Source: Sphingorhabdus_B arenilitoris
Lineage (GTDB): Bacteria > Pseudomonadota > Alphaproteobacteria > Sphingomonadales > Sphingomonadaceae
Assembly (NCBI RefSeq): GCF_042651485.1
Contig: NZ_JBHSDH010000013.1
Span: 682,001 to 746,000, forward strand
Direction of reading: 5' to 3'
Length of the DNA: 64,000 nt
The number at the start of each line of letters is the position of its first letter. Position 1 is the first letter of the stretch. Below are positions 1-8,235 of the stretch, piece by piece. The notes under the pieces are model-generated. The model worked only from the letters and a program-made list of their open reading frames with translations. It was not told where the DNA came from and did not search any database. The position numbers and the translations under genes were made by a program.

Positions 1-186
1 TTGGCCCATGCTTTGGACATGCGGGTCATTGCAGAAGGCGTCGAAACCGAAGCGCAATATGCGCTGCTGCGGGCATCGGGATGCGATGAGGTGCAAGGCT
101 TCCTTGTTGGCCGCCCGCTATCCGTTGGCCAACTGCATGAACTATTCGATCATGGTCCCGCGCAATTTGTGGTGGGTCAATCATGA
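1..186 (+). CDS. EAL-domain c-di-GMP phosphodiesterase, C-terminal fragment
   Basis: Only the last 61 codons lie in the window; the gene starts upstream. The fragment shows the two closing signatures of an EAL domain: an AEGVET loop (residues 11-16), whose Glu belongs to the metal/catalytic site, and the QGFLVGRP strand near residues 32-39. EAL domains hydrolyse cyclic di-GMP to pGpG. The stop codon overlaps the ATG of the downstream hybrid kinase (ATGA), so the two are translationally coupled and probably co-transcribed. Whether GGDEF, PAS or receiver domains precede the EAL cannot be seen. Next to an RpfC-like kinase and rpfF, a role as c-di-GMP output of a DSF-type pathway is a reasonable inference, not shown. 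Confidence 0.85.
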   Translation: MAHALDMRVIAEGVETEAQYALLRASGCDEVQGFLVGRPLSVGQLHELFDHGPAQFVVGQS

Positions 187-2732
187 TAGAGCGGATCAAA
201 ACCAAATTTGCCGCACGCACGCCGGAACAGGAAATCTTGTTCAACCGCTTGGTGATCGGCATATTGGCCGCTCTCGCCTGCTATTGGGTGGGACTTAACA
301 TTGCGGTAAGCGCGGCGTTCACAGTCTATCTGCTATGTAATGGCGCGCTATACGTGATGCAGAAAGCGGACCTGTGGCAGGCGGAAAAGCGCTGGTATGC
401 TGCGATTATTCTGGATGTGTGGATGGTGATGGCTACGATGCTGGTCGAGCCTGAAAATATGTCCTGGGCTTATCCCATGATATTGTGGATGATATTGGGC
501 AATGGTTTCCGGTTCGGGCTCAGATATCTCGCAGCCGCGTCTATTTTGTCGGCGCTCGGTTTTGGCTTTGTCGTTGCGACGAGCGCATATTGGCAAGAGA
601 ATTCGATAACCGGATGGGGCTTGACCGGCGCGTTGATAATCATTCCTGCCTATTGCTCCACGTTGATCCGCAAATTGTCAAAATCCAAGGAACAGGCCGA
701 AATGGCAAGCCGCGCCAAAAGCTATTTCCTTGCCAGCGTCAGCCACGAACTTCGCACACCGCTGAATGCGATATTGGGTTATGGTAACCATCTGAAACAG
801 ATGAAATTACCAAAAAAGCAGCATGAAATGGTCGAGGCCTCCGTTCTGGCTGGTGAACATTTGCTGAAACTGATCGAACAATTGATACAAGTGGCAAAGA
901 CCGAAACGGGTGCACCAGAAACGAAAAATACCAGGTTCCGGCCCACCGATATTATGACCGAAGTCCGGGACATTATGGCGATCCGTGCCGAGGAAAAGGG
1001 ATTGTCGGTCAAATTGCATGCGGCGGCAATGACCGATGAATTGGTTGATGGTCCCGAAGAAATTACCCGGAACATCCTGATTAACCTGATGGGCAACGCC
1101 ATTAAATTTACCGAAAGCGGCTCGATTTCAATCCGCAGTGCGATACATAATGCTGATGGTACCGACATGTTATGTGTCACCGTCTGCGATACAGGAATTG
1201 GCATTGCACAAGGCGCGCAGGAAAAAATCTTCAAACCGTTTCAACAAGCTGACGACAGCGTCATGGACCGTTTTGGCGGGACTGGCCTTGGCCTTGCCAT
1301 TTGCCGGCAGCTTGTCGAACAAGTCGGCGGCGAGATCAACGTCACTAGCCAAGTCGGGCATGGCAGCGAATTTCATGTAAAGATTCCCGTTAACGTCGGG
1401 CAAAATGTCAATGGCAGCATAAACGATACCGCCGCCGCCGACGGGTTTGCAGACCGGGCAGAGGAAGACATCCATATTCTCTCGTTGGGGCAGCTTGAGC
1501 CTGAACTGCTCGCCAGCGCACAATCACAGGATAATTACATTGTTCGGCACATTGCATGCGCCAGTGTAGCCGATATTCAATCGGCAATTGATGGCAATGA
1601 ACTGGCCAAATTCTCTATCGCTTTGATCGACTATAATCTTGCCGCGCAGCTTGACGCGGACCACTCACTATGGGCGCAATTTGCCGCAGCAGAAGTTGCG
1701 CCGGTATTGGTCGAGGCGGCTGAAACCGTTGAATTGGAGGATATCGCGTTGCGCGCTGCATTTGCGTCGGTCATTCCCGCGACGCCAAATTTCCAACAAT
1801 TGCGCAGCGCGGTGCGGATCGGCTGTTCTTTTGCAAAGCATAACAGCTTTGACGAAGAATATGACGACAGCGAACCGGCCACAGTCGCGCCGCGTTCCGT
1901 GCTCGTTGCCGACGACAATCGAACCAACCGCAACGTTTTATCGGCGATATTGGAGTCCGCTGGGCACAAAGTCATCATGGCGACCGACGGCGATGAAGCG
2001 CTGGATATATTGGAGCAGGGCGGGATTGATATTTGGCTATTGGACGTCAACATGCCGCGGCTGAATGGTATAGATGCCTGCGCCATGTGGCGGCAGATTG
2101 AGGGCAACCGCGAGCATTTACCCATTATCGGCGTAACCGCCGATGCCACCAGTGAAACCGAAGAAAAATGCCTTGCCGCGGGGATGGATTTGCGGATTAC
2201 CAAACCAGTCGATGCCCGATTGCTGATCAATATCATCGAAGAATATTGCGGCGCTATTGAGCCTAATGAAACGGCGCCACTATCGGCGCCCGGCTCTGTC
2301 GCTAGCGACCCGCTGGGCCGGGTGGTCAGCCTCCAAAATAGGCAAGTTAGCCCGTCATCTGCCCTTAATCCCGCGCAAATTGAATATCTGGCATCTATTG
2401 GCAATATGAAATTTGTTGCTGAAATGATCGATAGCTTCCGCCAAGATGCTGAGGAAGTTATAACCGATATGCAGAAATCTGTGGCCGGCGGAGATGTAGA
2501 TCAATTCCGCTTTTGCGCCCATGCCTTAAAAAGCTCAGCCAACAATATTGGTGCAGAAACATTGGCCGCTATCGCCGCAAAACTGGAAAAAATCACCGAA
2601 GGCGAATTTCACGAAATGGCCTCGACCTACTTACAGAAAGTGGAAGCGGAATTGCTCCGGGTCAGGGACGCTCTCGACCTTGAATGCAAGGGATTTTCGA
2701 GCGACGTCGGCAGAACATCATCTGCCCATTAA
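183..2732 (+). CDS. rpfC: RpfC-like membrane hybrid histidine kinase (HK-REC-HPt)
   Basis: An 849-residue sensor kinase. Residues about 20-165 form roughly five membrane segments with short loops, including an ILGNGFRFG stretch resembling the RpfC sensor region. A HisKA domain follows with SHELRTPLNA (His188), then a HATPase domain (N-box around Asn305, DTGIG 336-340, GGTGLGLA 365-372). Residues 425-555 look like a degenerate receiver, absent from my memory of Xanthomonas RpfC. A full receiver has phosphoacceptor Asp621 (LLDVNMP), and a C-terminal HPt domain has His780 (AHALKSSANNIGA). This is the RpfC order: membrane sensor, HK, REC, HPt. RpfC senses DSF and binds RpfF. The gene ends 21 bp from the end of the convergent rpfF homologue. 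Family and domains are clear; the DSF-sensor assignment rests on N-terminal resemblance and the neighbour. Confidence 0.8.
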   Translation: MIERIKTKFAARTPEQEILFNRLVIGILAALACYWVGLNIAVSAAFTVYLLCNGALYVMQKADLWQAEKRWYAAIILDVWMVMATMLVEPENMSWAYPMILWMILGNGFRFGLRYLAAASILSALGFGFVVATSAYWQENSITGWGLTGALIIIPAYCSTLIRKLSKSKEQAEMASRAKSYFLASVSHELRTPLNAILGYGNHLKQMKLPKKQHEMVEASVLAGEHLLKLIEQLIQVAKTETGAPETKNTRFRPTDIMTEVRDIMAIRAEEKGLSVKLHAAAMTDELVDGPEEITRNILINLMGNAIKFTESGSISIRSAIHNADGTDMLCVTVCDTGIGIAQGAQEKIFKPFQQADDSVMDRFGGTGLGLAICRQLVEQVGGEINVTSQVGHGSEFHVKIPVNVGQNVNGSINDTAAADGFADRAEEDIHILSLGQLEPELLASAQSQDNYIVRHIACASVADIQSAIDGNELAKFSIALIDYNLAAQLDADHSLWAQFAAAEVAPVLVEAAETVELEDIALRAAFASVIPATPNFQQLRSAVRIGCSFAKHNSFDEEYDDSEPATVAPRSVLVADDNRTNRNVLSAILESAGHKVIMATDGDEALDILEQGGIDIWLLDVNMPRLNGIDACAMWRQIEGNREHLPIIGVTADATSETEEKCLAAGMDLRITKPVDARLLINIIEEYCGAIEPNETAPLSAPGSVASDPLGRVVSLQNRQVSPSSALNPAQIEYLASIGNMKFVAEMIDSFRQDAEEVITDMQKSVAGGDVDQFRFCAHALKSSANNIGAETLAAIAAKLEKITEGEFHEMASTYLQKVEAELLRVRDALDLECKGFSSDVGRTSSAH

Positions 2733-2753
2733 CGCCCGGACCCTAAAGCCAGA

Positions 2754-3686
2754 TTATCCAACCGAACCCAATGTCCGGTTCATCCGGCGCTCCTGCGCGC
2801 TGGCCAGCCGTTCCATTTTGCGCACATCGGCATCGGTCAATGTCATCGCAGTTTCAGCCCAGATATGCGTGATTTTCAGCAATTCTTGCAAATCAACAGG
2901 CGATGTCACCCGCCTAGAACGATAGACCGCGCGTTCAGCGGCAAACCTTCCGCTATTTCGCCGCGTATAATCGGCAATTGCCTCTTCGCCTTCACCATCG
3001 TCGACCAAGATATCGACAATGCCCATATCGTATAATTCTTGCGCGCTGTAAATTTTGCCTTCCAAGATAAAGCGTTCCGCCATTTGACGGCCAACACGGC
3101 GGCTTAAAAAGCTATATGCGCCCATTCCAGGGAACAGGTTGAAGATAATTTCAGGCAGCCCCATGCGGGCACTGCGCTCTGCTACCAATATGTCAAAAGC
3201 AAGCGCATGTTCAAATCCGCCGCCCAGCGCATCCCCCTGCACCAAAGCCATGGTCACGATAGGCGCGTCAAAACCAACCGAATTGGCATATTGCATGCGA
3301 ACACACGTTTCCGCGTAGTGCCGCATTGCGTCATAATCCCGGTCACGGATACATTGCGCAAAATGCAGTAAATCGCCGCCCAAATTATAGACACCGGGTG
3401 TTTTCGACCCGCAGACAAAATAACGCAAATCATCCTTATTTTCATTGGATGAGCTTTTATAATTGTCCGAAATCCAATCATGCACCTGCTGAATTTCTGC
3501 ACCCAAGCTATAGGTATAGCTAGGCCGGCCGCGTTGGTTCATGAAGCACCAGAATATCGCGTCTTGCCGGTCATGACGCACAATGATTTCTTCGAATTTG
3601 CGGCCGTGGATTGCCGAGCCGACGGGCACCGCATTGCTGCCCGATAATATCTCGACTTCATTGGTGACGCGGGTGTGTAAAGACAT
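2754..3686 (-). CDS. rpfF: RpfF-type crotonase, probable DSF-family signal synthase
   Basis: A 310-residue enoyl-CoA hydratase superfamily protein. The segment ALVQGDALGGGFE (147-159) followed by MGLPE (175-179) and NLFPGMGAYSF closely matches RpfF. Glu159 and Glu179 sit 20 residues apart, as do the two catalytic glutamates of Xanthomonas RpfF (141 and 161). RpfF dehydrates 3-hydroxyacyl-ACP and releases the cis-2-unsaturated fatty acid (DSF) by thioesterase action. The start at 3686 is chosen because a GGGGG ribosome site lies just upstream and the longer frame to 3758 adds an unlikely leader. It converges on the rpfC-like kinase gene. An ordinary enoyl-CoA hydratase is the alternative, but the extended N-terminus and active-site context favour RpfF. 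Confidence 0.85.
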   Translation of the reverse strand: MSLHTRVTNEVEILSGSNAVPVGSAIHGRKFEEIIVRHDRQDAIFWCFMNQRGRPSYTYSLGAEIQQVHDWISDNYKSSSNENKDDLRYFVCGSKTPGVYNLGGDLLHFAQCIRDRDYDAMRHYAETCVRMQYANSVGFDAPIVTMALVQGDALGGGFEHALAFDILVAERSARMGLPEIIFNLFPGMGAYSFLSRRVGRQMAERFILEGKIYSAQELYDMGIVDILVDDGEGEEAIADYTRRNSGRFAAERAVYRSRRVTSPVDLQELLKITHIWAETAMTLTDADVRKMERLASAQERRMNRTLGSVG

Positions 3687-3789
3687 AATGCCCCCGAAAA
3701 AATAGTAACAATCTGGCCACCCCAACCAGAACACGATCATAGCAGTTTTTGCGGACAATCAAGGTAAAAAAATGATTAACGGGCAAATA

Positions 3790-3822
3790 TTGTAAAAATG
3801 CGACATTTATCAGTTTTTACAA
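3790..3822. promoter_or_regulatory. Inverted repeat upstream of rpfF
   Basis: TTGTAAAAA (3790-3798) and TTTTTACAA (3814-3822) form a perfect 9-bp inverted repeat with a 15-bp spacer, about 105 bp upstream of the rpfF start. The arms are 24 bp apart start to start, near two helical turns, as for an operator bound by a dimer or two dimers. A second smaller repeat, GTTGAT/ATCAAC, lies at 3856-3874. The binding protein is unknown. Confidence 0.4.
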
Positions 3823-3894
3823 AATCACTGTGTTAACCAATAGTTACGGCAGGGCGTTGATAAAATTCATCAACTTATCAGCAGTATAGTTGGT

Positions 3895-3920
3895 TAAGAC
3901 AAACCGGCCCTTCGGGGCGG
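3895..3920 (-). terminator. Possible intrinsic terminator after the DNA ligase gene
   Basis: Read on the minus strand just past the ligase stop, CCGCCCC-GAA-GGGCCGG makes a seven-pair stem with one mismatch and a three-base loop, followed by TTTGTCTT. The U tract is interrupted, so termination strength is uncertain. Confidence 0.35.
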
Positions 3921-3930
3921 AAGCGAGTGC

Positions 3931-5502
3931 TCAGCTGATCAAATTTTTCAGCGTTTTCAATTGGTCTGCCTCTTGCGCAGGCTTGTCTTTACGTATCCGG
4001 TGTACCCGGGGAAAGCGCATGGCAACGCCGGACTTATGCCTTTTGCTGCTATGGATCGAATCAAAGGCAATTTCCAATACTAGCTTTTTCTCTACCTCTC
4101 GCACGGGCCCAAAGCGCGCGATGCTATGTTCGCGGACAAATCGGTCGAGCCATTTCAATTCTTCGTCGGTAAAACCAGAATAGGCCTTACCCACCGGAAG
4201 CAGTTGTCCATTTTCATCCCAGCAGCCAAATGTGTAATCGGAATAAAAAGACGCACGGCGGCCATTGCCGCGCTGCGCATACATCATCACGCAATCGGCG
4301 GTTAACGGATCCCGTTTCCATTTGTACCAAAGCCCCGCCTTACGGCCTTGTATGTAGGGGCTGTCGCGCCGCTTTAACATCACGCCCTCGATCGCCGCTT
4401 CGCGTGCTGCGTCACGCATCTTTGCCAGCGAGGCAAAATTATCTGCCTCAATAACCGGCGATAGATCGAACCGGTCAGCCGCCAATGTGCCGGTAAATGC
4501 CTCCAACCGCCTGCGCCGGTCAGTCCAGGCTAGATGCCGAATATCGTTATCGCCATCCACAAGGATATCATACAGGCGCACAAAGGCTGGATATTCGTTC
4601 AGCATTTTATTGCTCACGCTTTTGCGGCCCAACCGCTGCTGCAGAGCGTTGAAGCTAGCAGCGCCCCCGCCCTGCCCTTCTCCGCGCACCAATAGCTCAC
4701 CATCGACCACACCGTTCTGGGCGATTGCACCGATAATGTCAGGGAAAGCTGCGCTAATGTCGTCTCCGCCCCTGCTGAACAAGCGCGTCTCTCCGTTTAA
4801 GTGCACAATCTGGACCCGGATGCCGTCCCACTTCCACTCGGCGGCATAATCGTTCAGATCGACTGTCTCATCACCCAATGGATTGGACAGCATAAACGGC
4901 CGAAAAAAAGCTGTGGCCGACAAATCGGGGGCGATGCCGCCCTCGTCCGCCCAGGTGAACAGTTCACCATAGGGCGGCGTCAATGCGTGCCAATATTCCT
5001 CAACCCGCTCCAATGGCACATCGAACGCCTGCGCAAAGGCTGTCTTTGCGAGCCGCGCCGACACCCCAATCCGCATCCCGCCAGTCGCCAGTTTCAACAT
5101 GGCATAGCGGCTTTCGCTATCCAGCTTATCCAATAAATCCGCCACTATTTCGGGCGCGCTGATCCGGTTACAGCCGGCCAATGCCGTCACCACCATGTCG
5201 AGCGACATTTCCTCTGCCTTTTGCGCCCCGCGCGGCTGCCATAATAGCGCGACCGTTTCTGCTGTATCGCCCACATGATGGCGCGATAGGCGGAATAATT
5301 CGGGATCGGTTCGCGTCGCCGCCAATTTGCGGATGGTCGATGATTTTACCGCTGGAAAATCAAGGCTGTCGGTTAATGCAGCCAGCGCCCAGCCCCGGTC
5401 AGGATCCGGAGCAGAACGCAGATAGTCCGCAATGGCCGCCAATTTCGCGTTGCGCGACCGTGTGTAAATCAAACGGTCGATCAAGTCGGCAAACCGCTTC
5501 AT
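3931..5502 (-). CDS. ATP-dependent DNA ligase, ligase-associated repair cluster type
   Basis: A 523-residue ATP-dependent ligase. The N-terminal ~200 residues form the DNA-binding domain. The nucleotidyltransferase motif I, EWKWDGIR, places the AMP-accepting lysine at about residue 224, and later motifs (DGELLVRGEG, EGVMLKRRDSPY, WYKWKRDPL) follow in order. The C-terminal OB domain ends near MRFPRVHRIRKDKP. It seals nicks by forming an enzyme-AMP, separately from the NAD-dependent replicative LigA. The start overlaps the stop of the upstream nuclease gene by 4 bp, the arrangement of the bacterial ligase-associated DNA damage response cluster. The Lhr-type helicase and PdeM phosphoesterase often found with it are not adjacent. 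Confidence 0.92.
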   Translation of the reverse strand: MKRFADLIDRLIYTRSRNAKLAAIADYLRSAPDPDRGWALAALTDSLDFPAVKSSTIRKLAATRTDPELFRLSRHHVGDTAETVALLWQPRGAQKAEEMSLDMVVTALAGCNRISAPEIVADLLDKLDSESRYAMLKLATGGMRIGVSARLAKTAFAQAFDVPLERVEEYWHALTPPYGELFTWADEGGIAPDLSATAFFRPFMLSNPLGDETVDLNDYAAEWKWDGIRVQIVHLNGETRLFSRGGDDISAAFPDIIGAIAQNGVVDGELLVRGEGQGGGAASFNALQQRLGRKSVSNKMLNEYPAFVRLYDILVDGDNDIRHLAWTDRRRRLEAFTGTLAADRFDLSPVIEADNFASLAKMRDAAREAAIEGVMLKRRDSPYIQGRKAGLWYKWKRDPLTADCVMMYAQRGNGRRASFYSDYTFGCWDENGQLLPVGKAYSGFTDEELKWLDRFVREHSIARFGPVREVEKKLVLEIAFDSIHSSKRHKSGVAMRFPRVHRIRKDKPAQEADQLKTLKNLIS

Positions 5503-6500
5503 CCGTCATCTTCTTCGGCGCGGCCCACCATCGCAAGTGCGCGCGCCTTGATCTGGTTTAATTCGCACCAGCGCAGCAAGCCGTCTTCGCTGCCATGGGT
5601 GATCCATGTTTCGGCTGGCCGCACTTGTTTGATTGTGTCGGTCAATTCATCCCAATCGGCATGATCAGAAATAATCAGCGGCAATTCAATCCCGCGTTGC
5701 CGGGCCCGGCCGCGCACCCGCATCCATCCAGATGCCATGGCGGTAACCGGACTGGGCATACGGCGGCTCCATTTATCGGCCAGCGCCGATGGCGGGCATA
5801 ATATGATTTGCCCCTGCATTTGATCTTTGTCGCTATCTTGGACCAGCAGCAATTCGCCCAGATCAATGCCATGATCGTGATATAGGTCACACATTTTTTT
5901 AAGCGCGCCATGCAGGAATATGGGCTGGTCCCACCCTGCCCGGCGCAATTCGGCAATCACCCGCTGCGCCTTGCCCAGAGCATAGGCGCCGACCAATATC
6001 GACCCGTGCGAATGCGCTTCTCGCTGCGCCAGCAATTTGGCGATTTCATTCTCAATCGGCGGGTGACGAAAAACCGGCAATCCAAACGTCGCCTCGGTAA
6101 TGAAAATATCGCAGGGCACGATTTCAAACGCGGCGCAGGTGGGGTCGGCCCGCCTTTTATAATCGCCAGTGACAACAACGCGCTCGCCCGCATATTCCAT
6201 CAATATCTGCGCGCTGCCCAATACATGCCCAGCCGGGTGAAAGCTAAACCGCACACCGCCCCGTTCAAACCCATCACCATAGGGCATGGCAGTTCCCGAT
6301 TTTGTGCCATAGCGCAAAGCCATAATCGCCAATGTTTCGGGCGTAGCAAACACCTCACCATGCCCGCTACGCGCATGATCGGCATGGCCATGGGTAATCA
6401 CAGCACTCGGCTGCGCCGATGACGGGTCGATCCATATATCCGCCGGACGAACATAAATGCCGCCGTTACCCGGAATGATCCAATTTTCTGTTTGCGGCAT
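5499..6500 (-). CDS. Ligase-associated metallo-beta-lactamase-fold DNA exonuclease
   Basis: A 333-residue protein of the metallo-beta-lactamase/beta-CASP fold. HGHADH (residues 37-42) is the HxHxDH metal site. Further metal ligands are likely in the PAGHVLGSAQ segment, the GDY segment (VVVTGDYKRR) and HADWDEL near the C-terminus. The family is annotated as ligase-associated DNA damage response exonuclease, related to mRNA 3'-end processing factors and SNM1 nucleases. It is translationally coupled to the downstream ATP-dependent ligase, so it probably trims ends before ligation. The upstream neighbour is tRNA-Ser on the same strand. Confidence 0.88.
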   Translation of the reverse strand: MPQTENWIIPGNGGIYVRPADIWIDPSSAQPSAVITHGHADHARSGHGEVFATPETLAIMALRYGTKSGTAMPYGDGFERGGVRFSFHPAGHVLGSAQILMEYAGERVVVTGDYKRRADPTCAAFEIVPCDIFITEATFGLPVFRHPPIENEIAKLLAQREAHSHGSILVGAYALGKAQRVIAELRRAGWDQPIFLHGALKKMCDLYHDHGIDLGELLLVQDSDKDQMQGQIILCPPSALADKWSRRMPSPVTAMASGWMRVRGRARQRGIELPLIISDHADWDELTDTIKQVRPAETWITHGSEDGLLRWCELNQIKARALAMVGRAEEDDG

Positions 6501-6587
6501 AATTGTAACTTAGGGCACCGCCCCTGTCATTCAAGCACGGAAAATAGCTGTATAGCAGCGGCCGAACATATAACGATCGAGTTGAAA

Positions 6588-6675
6588 TGGCGGAGAGACA
6601 GGGATTCGAACCCTGGGTACCTTACGGCACAACGGTTTTCGAGACCGCCCCATTCGACCACTCTGGCACCTCTCC
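6588..6675 (-). tRNA. tRNA-Ser (CGA anticodon)
   Basis: Read on the minus strand, the 88-nt gene has a seven-pair acceptor stem (GGAGAGG with TCTCTCC, one G-U), discriminator G and encoded CCA. The D-arm is typical, the anticodon loop CTCGAAA gives anticodon CGA (codon UCG), the serine-type long variable arm is present, and the T-loop is GTTCGAATC. It is a standalone gene between the repair nuclease and hspQ. Confidence 0.95.
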
Positions 6676-6820
6676 GCATTCAAAACAGACATGGTCGTTG
6701 CCATATAGCGGCGCGTCCGTTCGGAAAAGATGGCGGCCATTAACGCATCATCTCGGCTTTGCCAAGGTATGATTGCACCCTTTGCTTGATTTGCCGCAAT
6801 AGAGTGCCGATATAGCGAAT

Positions 6821-7186
6821 ATGACTAAAAACCCGCTCGATCCGAAAATTGCCGCTCCTGAAATAGCCGAAGCGCAATTTTCCATTGGCGATGTTGTACG
6901 CCACCGCATTTTTGAATTTCGCGGTGTCATTTTCGACGTCGATCCGGTCTTTGCAAATAGCGAAGAATGGTACCAATCCATTCCGGAAGCCGTGCGCCCC
7001 GCAAAAGATCAACCTTTTTACCACCTATTCGCCGAAAATGCCGAAAGCAGCTATCTGGCTTATGTCAGCCAACAAAATCTGTTGCCCGACAAACAATCGG
7101 GCCCCGTTAATCATCCAGCAATCGGTGAGTTTTTCAGTGAATGGGATGGTTCACATTACCGCGTCAAACGCGAAATGCGTCATTGA
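6821..7186 (+). CDS. hspQ: HspQ/YccV family heat shock protein
   Basis: A 121-residue protein with the YccV domain: FSIGDVVRHRIFEFRGVI near residues 24-41, EEWYQSIPEAVRPAKDQPFYHLF in the middle and YVSQQNLLPD toward the end. In E. coli, HspQ binds hemimethylated DNA and acts as a specificity factor for Lon protease. The length and motif order fit the alphaproteobacterial form, which carries a short N-terminal extension. It is a single gene converging with the cytochrome operon 14 bp downstream. The ATG at 6821 is the only sensible start. Confidence 0.9.
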   Translation: MTKNPLDPKIAAPEIAEAQFSIGDVVRHRIFEFRGVIFDVDPVFANSEEWYQSIPEAVRPAKDQPFYHLFAENAESSYLAYVSQQNLLPDKQSGPVNHPAIGEFFSEWDGSHYRVKREMRH

Positions 7187-7200
7187 ACCGGCGATCAGGG

Positions 7201-8235
7201 TTAGGACCCGGCCTGCTCCGGCATTTCTTTAATCCATTGTTCAAGCAGCAGCAGTCCCTCACCATGAACCGACGCGCGGCCTAGCTCAGGCATAGCGACG
7301 CCGGGATCAAGGCTCTTCATCCGGTGGATCAGGATGGATTGTTCGGGATGCCCAGGCGCAATCACAAATTCCAGCCCGCCGCTACCCCGTCCTGCCGCGA
7401 CAGGGCGTTTGCCAATTCCCAAATTGGCCGCCGGATAATTGCCCCGATCAAAAAACAGACCGCTATTACTCGCCGAACCGCTTGGCCGGTGACAATGGCC
7501 GCAATTGACATAGAGATACGACGCGGCCCGGGCATCCACTCCGGCGGATGCTGGTTCGTCCCACCGGGCAAAATCCATGACCGCGCCGCCGGTATAGCCG
7601 CTACCGCGCAGCAGCCGCTCCTTCGCCTGCTTATCGGCAAATTGCATATTGCCCAGCATCGGGCCAACGGGCTGCACTATATTATTTGAGGCATGGCATT
7701 GTTTGCACTGATTTTTATTCGGCACGGCATAGCTAATCTGCTGTGGCGCAGCTCCGCCGGGCGGCGTGAAACGGACCTCGATCCTTTTTCCGCCCAGCTT
7801 CAAATCGGCATCCCGCCCATCATCGCGCCAAACATAAGGTAGCGCCGTCCAGCCATCGGCGCGGTTGAGCAACAGCCGCGTCTCCAAAATATGCAGCTGT
7901 CCATCCGCCTCTGCATAGCCAAAGCTTTTGATGATTGCGGTGCCTAGGGGAAAAATCAACCGGCCGCTGCCTGCCTCAACCTGAACCGATTTTCCGGTCG
8001 GTAGATAAATAAAACGCTGCTTTTCCGCATAATCGGAAAAGAGCGGCATGCCGAGCGTATAGGGGATCAACTGCGCCGAAGGCCGATGCGCGCTGCCGTC
8101 AAAAAAACCAAATTCCGATAATGTTTTGGGCATCTCGCCCGCCAATATCGTTTCAGCCGATATATCGGCGCGCTCCTGCGCTGGCAAAATTGTTGCCGCG
8201 CCTAGCAAGAGCAAAGCGGGCAACAGCAGGCGCAT
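7201..8235 (-). CDS. SO2930-family diheme c-type cytochrome
   Basis: A 344-residue exported protein. The first ~19 residues form a signal peptide ending near LPAQ. Two haem c attachment motifs are visible, CKQCH (177-181) and CGHCH (245-249). Layout and length match the SO2930 family of diheme cytochromes, a periplasmic or surface electron carrier of unknown partner. Its start overlaps the stop of the upstream beta-helix gene (TAATG), and these two families are typically paired in proteobacteria, so they probably work together. The substrate is not known from the sequence. Confidence 0.85.
   Translation of the reverse strand: MRLLLPALLLLGAATILPAQERADISAETILAGEMPKTLSEFGFFDGSAHRPSAQLIPYTLGMPLFSDYAEKQRFIYLPTGKSVQVEAGSGRLIFPLGTAIIKSFGYAEADGQLHILETRLLLNRADGWTALPYVWRDDGRDADLKLGGKRIEVRFTPPGGAAPQQISYAVPNKNQCKQCHASNNIVQPVGPMLGNMQFADKQAKERLLRGSGYTGGAVMDFARWDEPASAGVDARAASYLYVNCGHCHRPSGSASNSGLFFDRGNYPAANLGIGKRPVAAGRGSGGLEFVIAPGHPEQSILIHRMKSLDPGVAMPELGRASVHGEGLLLLEQWIKEMPEQAGS

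Noticed and set aside
3687..3758. 24-codon N-terminal extension of RpfF
   Set aside because: A strong ribosome site precedes the internal ATG, and the extension does not resemble any RpfF N-terminus.
3856..3874. FNR-type box upstream of rpfF
   Set aside because: TTGAT and ATCAA arms are present but 7 bases apart instead of 4.
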